Shown: positions 60,363-64,000 of the stretch, in pieces
Layout: each line of letters starts with the position of its first letter
How positions within the stretch are numbered: position 1 is the first letter of the stretch
Assembly: GCA_025403435.1 (NCBI GenBank)
Contig: CM046353.1
Coordinates: 23,742,714 to 23,806,713, forward strand
Origin: Artocarpus heterophyllus
Taxonomy: Eukaryota; Streptophyta; Magnoliopsida; Rosales; Moraceae
Direction: 5' to 3'
Length of the DNA stretch: 64,000 nucleotides
Translations under genes and position numbers: made by a program
Notes under the pieces: generated by a model
The model's input: only the letters and a program-made list of their open reading frames with translations
Told to the model about the DNA's origin: nothing
Database searches by the model: none

Positions 60363-61948
60363 CGAGGTTTTTACATAAATTTGCAAGTTTGTGATTATGT
60401 TATATGCATAAAATTTGTGATCTTAGTCTCTCCTATGCTTGAATTAAATTTTATAGAGAGATGGCACTCTAGGTTTCTATATAATATATATGTTGTCATG
60501 GATTATTTGGTGAATGTTTATTAATTAATTATGGTTGATTAAATTGTTGTTTAATTATTTATTAATTAATTAATACCGGTTATGGTTCCTTAGAGGTTAG
60601 AATGTGTATCTAGGTTTTTCATGTAATTAGATGGCGGACTATCATCTCTGTCTAGGAATTGTTATTTAATTTTTAATTTGTAAGAATTTTGTAGTTAAAT
60701 AATTATTCGGAGAAGACGGAACGAGAAGTCAGATCTTAAAGATTGATGATGGCGCCTCCAGGTATTTCCTGAGTCTCTAATTTTATGTTTTTGAATTGTT
60801 GAAAATAAAATTGATGAATTGCATTAAAATTGTATTTTCTGGAATGTGCGTTTTCTGCTCGGTCGGCATGCCGGACCTCACAGTTCGGCAGGCCAACAGT
60901 GGGACAGAAATTTTGGTGCTCTGTCGGCAGGCCGAACCTCCATGATCGATAGGCCGATCACCTAGATCGGCCTACCGACCGAGAGCTACCATATGTCTAG
61001 AAAAGGTGCAATTTTTTTCCGTTGCAGTTTTAATTTTTTTTTTGGGACAATTCTGAGAAACATTAAATTTGGATATGACCGGAAATTTGAAGTGTTCGAT
61101 TCATACAGGATTGAGGACTTGAAGATGGATATTACATGAAGAAGGATACAGCTTGAGAATTCAAGGATGAAGAATCGATAAATGTCTCGATTATTCTCTT
61201 GTAATCTTAGTTTTCTATTCTCTAGGGTGGAACCATAATATTACGGTTATTATTATTATGCTTGTAGCTTTGCTTGATTGCTTTGCTTGTCTGCATTATA
61301 ATATGATTTACCATGTATATTGATAACATGTCATATAGAATAGGGAGTGCCGCTCATATTAAAATTGTTCATGCATAATTTTAAAATAAAACCTTGACTT
61401 CAGAAGATTGAGTAGGAGAAGGTTTTCGAAGAGAGAACCAAAGGCCTCCATCGTTGGTCCATAGGAAGAACATGGTCGTCTTGACCCCTAGGAAGGGATT
61501 TCTATCATGTACTAGATTGGATCTCTGAAAGGATAAGGTATTTTAGTATGATTTATGGTTGCACACCCCTAGGTGGTGATTATAAATCATGGATAAAATA
61601 TTAAAACGGTGGTTATACACTCACGTTAATTTTATTATTAACCTCCCCTAGGAGCTCTGTTAATAAAATTAATGGCCAAAGAAACGATTATTAGTATATG
61701 ATGGATCATACGGGTCCTGGATGGCATATATTAATCAAGAGGGGATCCGTGTTCCTGATTGAATTTGGCATGACTCCCCTAGGAGCTTGTTGAATTCTGA
61801 GTTGGGAATTATCGTTGTAAGGTTGTAATATTTTCAAGGTTTTGACACATAAACACATTTGTATGATTTTACATGATTGTGTTATCTTACTAAATTATTA
61901 TATATGTTTACTTATGTTTGGTATATGATTCTTTATTTTAGATTGAAA
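60363..61948 (+). other. Copia C1 leader, unit C
   Basis: Collinear with leaders A and B. The motif cluster is shorter (60858-60985). Four CCCCTAGG sites lie at 61484, 61566, 61645 and 61776. Confidence 0.8.
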
Positions 61949-64000
61949 ATGTCTAAAACGTTTTATCATCGATACTTGACAAAAACCGATTAACCGGTGA
62001 GAACTATAATGATTGGAAACGGAACCTGGACATCATCCTTTCCTTTGAGAAACTGAAATATGTACTGACAACTCCTTGTCCTCCCGAGCCTACGGGAGAC
62101 TCAAGTAATGAGTAATTCCAAGCGTACGATCGCTGGAAAGATGCTAATGATCAGGCTCGCTGCTATGTTATGGCTAGCATGAACAATGTGTTGCAGGCTC
62201 AACATCAGGATTATGAGACTGCGAAGCAGATCTTGGATAATCTTGAGGACATGTTTGGAGGCCAGGCCATCACAAAGCGGCAAGGGGCGCTTCGGAAACT
62301 CTTAAACTGTAGACAGAGACCGGGGACATCTGTAAAGGAGCATATGATGTTGGTTATGGGTTACCTCGCTGAGGCTCAAACCAATGGAGCCGACATCGAT
62401 GCTGAAACTCAGATGACTATGGTCTTTGAGACTCTGTCTAAGGAATTTATTCCGTTTAGAGCTACTTTTAATCTGAGCAATAGACGGGATATGACCTTGA
62501 CAGAACTAATGAAACAGTTACAGGAATTTGAACTGCTGATCAGGGAGTCTCCTGCTGGTGGAGAGGCCAATATGGTAGCTGCTTCTGGTTCCAATCCTAA
62601 CTCTGGGAATGGAAAGAAGCAACGGGCCAAGAGTGGCAAGTCTTCTATTCCTGCTGCAACCAAGAGCAAGAAGAAGAAGAAGAAGAACCCAAAGAAGCTT
62701 AAGTGCTTCTTTTGTGGTAAGGTCGGGCATATAAAGAAGCATTGCAAGGACTTCCTTTCCAAGGGAGGTAGGTGTGATCTTCTATATTTAGAAACTTGTT
62801 TGGTTGAGGAATCCAGTGACACTTGGGTCATAGATTCCGGTGCAACTAATCATGTTTGTGTTTCTCTGCAGGGATTCAAAGAAACGAGAAGTCTACTTCA
62901 TGAAGACTTAACGCTTCGGATGGGCGATGGATCCTTGGTCTCAGCGAAAGCAGTGTGAGATGTCCATCTTTATTTTGATAATTATAGGAGTTTAATTTTG
63001 TTAGACTGTTTTTATGTTCCTAAATTTAAAAGGAATTTAATTTTTGTATCTTCTTTATTTAAAGACTCCTACGTGGTATCTTTTAATGAAAAAGTGGTGA
63101 TTTGCAAAAACAAATCTTTTATCTGTTCTGGATGGATGCAAAATAATCTATATTTTATCAAACCTAAGATGGACTTATTGCTTAATGCTGAGATAAATGA
63201 TAATGACTCAAAAAGACTTAAAACTTCTCACTCTAATGAGACTTATCTTTGGCATTTGCGCCTTGGCCATATTAACCTGAATAGGATTCAAAGGTTGGTA
63301 AAGGATGGACCTTTAAGTCACTTAAAGGTGGAATCTATACCTCAATGTGAGTCTTGTTTGGAGGGTAAAATGACCAAAAGACCATACAGGTCTAAGGGCA
63401 ATAGGGCCGAAGGGGTTCTAGAACTTGTGCATAGTGATGTTTGCGGGCCGATGAACATCCAGGCACGAGGAGGGTATGAGTACTCTTGTCCATAGCTGCC
63501 GCTCTCGACTACGAGATTTGGCAGATGGATGTCAAGACGGCTTTTTTGAATGGCTATCTTGATGAATCCATTTATATGGAACAACCAGACAGGTTCAAGG
63601 TCGCAGGTCGAGAGGGTAAGGTTTGTAAGCTGCTAAAGTCTATTTATGGACTTAAGTAGGCTTCTCGTTCTTGGAACATAAGATTTGATCAAGTGATCAA
63701 GACTTATGGGTTCTCACAAAATGTGGATGAACCATGTGTTTACAGACACATTAAGAATGGGAAGGTGGTTTTTCTACAACTCTTTGTAGATGACATTCTG
63801 CTAATTGGCAATGACGTTGGGGCATTGTCATCGATCAAATTATGGTTGACCAAGCAGTTTGACATGAAGGACTTAGGTGAGGCTAATTTTGTTCTCGGTA
63901 TCCAGATCTTTCGGGATAGGAAGAACAAAATGATAGCTTTGTCACAGGCCGGCTACATAGATAAAATTCTCAGGAGGTTTGCAATGCAGGATTCCAAGAA
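61949..64000 (+). pseudogene. Copia C1 gag-pol, unit C, with integrase-RT deletion; runs off the window
   Basis: ATG at 61949 is followed by a one-base loss in the first codons, then frame 1 reads gag (ENYNDWKRNLD…) with a stop near 62113, an open stretch 62170-62958 (capsid, zinc knuckle, protease IDSGATNH), a stop at 62956, then GAG-pre-integrase and the integrase start ([16 protein letters not shown]). At 63482 the text jumps from integrase (GGYEY) to RT (LLSIAA), out of frame, removing about 1.1 kb; both sides share TTGTC at the join. RT continues in frame 3 to the window end ([20 protein letters not shown]) and includes the shared TAG at 63657. The unit has lost the second Asp and the Glu of integrase. 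Confidence 0.9.

Larger units (their letters stand above)
45174..64000 (+). mobile_element. Tandem array of three copia C1 units sharing LTRs
   Basis: Order: LTR-A (45174-47184), int-A, LTR-B (50692-52718), int-B, LTR-C (58316-60348), int-C (to the window end). Each LTR is followed by TG-GTATCAGAG-type primer site. int-B is near full length (5.6 kb). int-A lacks protease, integrase and the first part of RT. int-C lacks the end of integrase and first part of RT. The left flank is gypsy RNase H. The array could arise by unequal exchange between LTRs of one element, or by recombination among several, and its right end is not seen. Confidence 0.85.

Overview
The window is a block of nested and decayed LTR retrotransposons from a plant nuclear genome. 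Evidence for a plant is the set of lineages: a Ty1/copia family with a tRNA-iMet primer site, a SIRE-type copia with an envelope-like region after pol, Tekay-like Ty3/gypsy elements with an integrase chromodomain, a Tat/Athila-type LTR with a decayed tRNA-Asp-like primer site, and a tandem TRIM. I found no host gene, tRNA, rRNA or CRISPR. Nearly every open frame is a retroelement fragment carrying stops, frameshifts or deletions.

Layout, left to right. 1-3771: 3' part of a copia element (family 'C1': pol end plus 2.0-kb LTR), inserted in the integrase of a Tekay-type gypsy element. 3772-8157: rest of that gypsy (integrase, chromodomain, 3.3-kb LTR), itself next to an older copia LTR relic and gag scrap (8158-8904). 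8901-14563: two 1.4-1.5-kb direct repeats, probably minus-strand LTRs, enclosing a short non-coding interior and a plus-strand Tat-type LTR with primer site (11148-12906). 14600-15935: scraps of other copia pol (+) and gag (-). 16492-34972: one minus-strand C1 element flanked by the target duplication TATAA. Its 3' LTR carries a TRIM array (17283-18222, target duplication AGACA). Its gag is split by an 8-kb element with very long LTRs and a 1.1-kb interior without pol (23163-31241). 34978-36596: unassigned, possibly gypsy LTR. 36597-43046: 5'-truncated SIRE element (pol, envelope-like region, LTR), inserted in a Tekay gag. 43047-45173: that Tekay gag end, protease, RT and RNase H. 45174-64000: three C1 units in tandem sharing LTRs (LTR-A, int-A, LTR-B, int-B, LTR-C, int-C), running off the window end.

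Most notable: (i) clusters of a GC-rich near-palindrome, TCGGC(CT/AG)GCCGA, in non-coding parts of several unrelated retroelement families, and about 100-120 bp upstream of the TATA box in all copia-type LTRs examined; (ii) LTR-sharing tandem arrays in two unrelated elements, C1 and the TRIM; (iii) the same in-frame TAG in the RT of all four plus-strand C1 copies, including one independent insertion; (iv) a conserved set of four CCCCTAGG palindromes in the 1.7-kb C1 leader. Positions were read by eye. Percent identities, insertion ages and database matches were not computed.
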